Shown here: positions 63,591 through 64,000 of the stretch, piece after piece
Numbering within the stretch: the stretch's first letter is position 1
Layout: each line of letters begins with the position of its first letter
Assembly: GCA_963973455.1 (NCBI GenBank)
Contig: CAXAZF010000001.1
Coordinates: 186,001 to 250,000 of the forward strand
Direction of reading: 5' to 3'
From: Marixanthomonas sp002364245
Lineage (GTDB): Bacteria > Bacteroidota > Bacteroidia > Flavobacteriales > Flavobacteriaceae
Length of the DNA: 64,000 nucleotides
Program-made: the position numbers and the translations under genes
The notes under the pieces: model-generated
Database searches by the model: none
Seen by the model: the letters and a program-made list of their open reading frames with translations, nothing else
Told to the model about the DNA's origin: nothing

Positions 63591-64000
63591 TTACTGAACC
63601 CTTTTATAATAATCGATTTTAAATATATCTAAATATCTGTTAATAGTTATGTACTCTTCTCTTGAAAATGGTTTTACCGAATCTTTTCCGGTTACTATCT
63701 TACTTTTAGGGTGCGTTTTACTGGAAGGTTGTGTATATAGTTGCTGAAGGTTTTGCAATGGTTTTATATTATAGTCTTTACATATTTTTAAAAACAGATT
63801 CATATCAGCTTTAATATCTTCATATTTATAGCGTATAAATGAAGGACTGCCTTTTTGTAAAAAAGGGATTGTGTTTTCAATACACCAACGCAAACACAGT
63901 TTTTCTAAGTTTGATACTTCTTTTTTCTGTCGAATATCAATACCGTAGTTTTCTTGTATGATATTACAAAGTTTATCTTGGTTTTGAAACCAAGTTATAT
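63591..64000 (-). CDS. Partial gene, C-terminal part of a sulfotransferase-like protein
   Basis: The frame stays open from the stop at 63591 to the window edge, about 136 residues, so the start lies beyond 64000. SFIRYKYEDIKADMNLFLKI resembles the RYEDL segment near the end of sulfotransferases, and PFSREEYITINRYLDIF resembles their C-terminal helix. The PAPS loop would be outside the window, so the call is moderate. It is the most upstream visible gene of the locus. Confidence 0.55.
   Translation of the reverse strand, partial: ITWFQNQDKLCNIIQENYGIDIRQKKEVSNLEKLCLRWCIENTIPFLQKGSPSFIRYKYEDIKADMNLFLKICKDYNIKPLQNLQQLYTQPSSKTHPKSKIVTGKDSVKPFSREEYITINRYLDIFKIDYYKRVQ

Overview
The window is chromosomal DNA of a low-GC marine-type member of the Flavobacteriaceae (Bacteroidota). 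Evidence: type IX secretion (T9SS) cargo with C-terminal sorting domains, PorD-like (DUF4835) and PorV-family proteins, the bamD-rpoZ-coaBC-porD-recN order, a long-form GAPDH, a LytTR regulator paired with a TPR histidine kinase, almost no Shine-Dalgarno sequences, and promoters of the Bacteroidota type (TTTG, about 19 nt, then TAnnTTTG). No tRNA, rRNA, CRISPR array, prophage or insertion sequence was seen.

Layout. 1-9.5 kb (minus): a partial YbbR-like protein, a family 2 glycosyltransferase and two very large T9SS cargo proteins that share N- and C-terminal modules and even terminator stems; the second carries a perfect 503-bp in-frame tandem duplication. 9.6-22.0 kb (minus): housekeeping genes fabI, recN, porD-like, coaBC, rpoZ-like, bamD, dapA, a DUF6913-like gene, ligA, an aquaporin, a LOG-family gene, prmC and a GNAT. 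22.0-29.4 kb (plus): ribD, an EamA transporter, a YigZ homologue, dnaA, a low-molecular-weight phosphatase, a T9SS-tagged sugar dehydrogenase and an RsmI-like methylase, with a thioesterase on the other strand. 29.4-33.5 kb (minus): two paralogous exported lysozyme-like proteins, mltG, a GNAT and dapF. 33.6-40.6 kb (plus): an HtrA protease, GAPDH, a GNAT, trmD and a two-component system.

40.9-45.7 kb (plus) is the most accessory-looking part: seven closely spaced genes, mostly exported small-ligand-binding folds (NTF2-like, cupin, an exported RidA-like lipoprotein lacking the usual catalytic arginine) plus a cytosolic SDR and a possible TerB-like protein, directly downstream of the two-component system. 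45.9-47.6 kb holds rplS, then a gene-free interval with its own promoter, several strong stems and an intrinsic terminator, probably a structured RNA of about 310 nt, then lptB. 47.7-52.1 kb holds an alcohol dehydrogenase, pssA, a PorV-like protein and a DUF4105 protein that apparently starts at CTG; REP-like and heptamer repeats lie here.

52.2-64.0 kb (minus) is a surface glycan locus running off the window: one complete and one partial sulfotransferase-like gene, several GT2 and GT4 glycosyltransferases, an exostosin-like enzyme, an O-antigen-ligase/polymerase-type membrane protein and, last in transcription order, an initiating polyprenyl-phosphate sugar transferase. Together they suggest a sulfated exopolysaccharide or O-antigen-like polymer. 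GC content is visibly higher in the middle of this locus (about 56-58.1 kb), suggesting mosaic ancestry.
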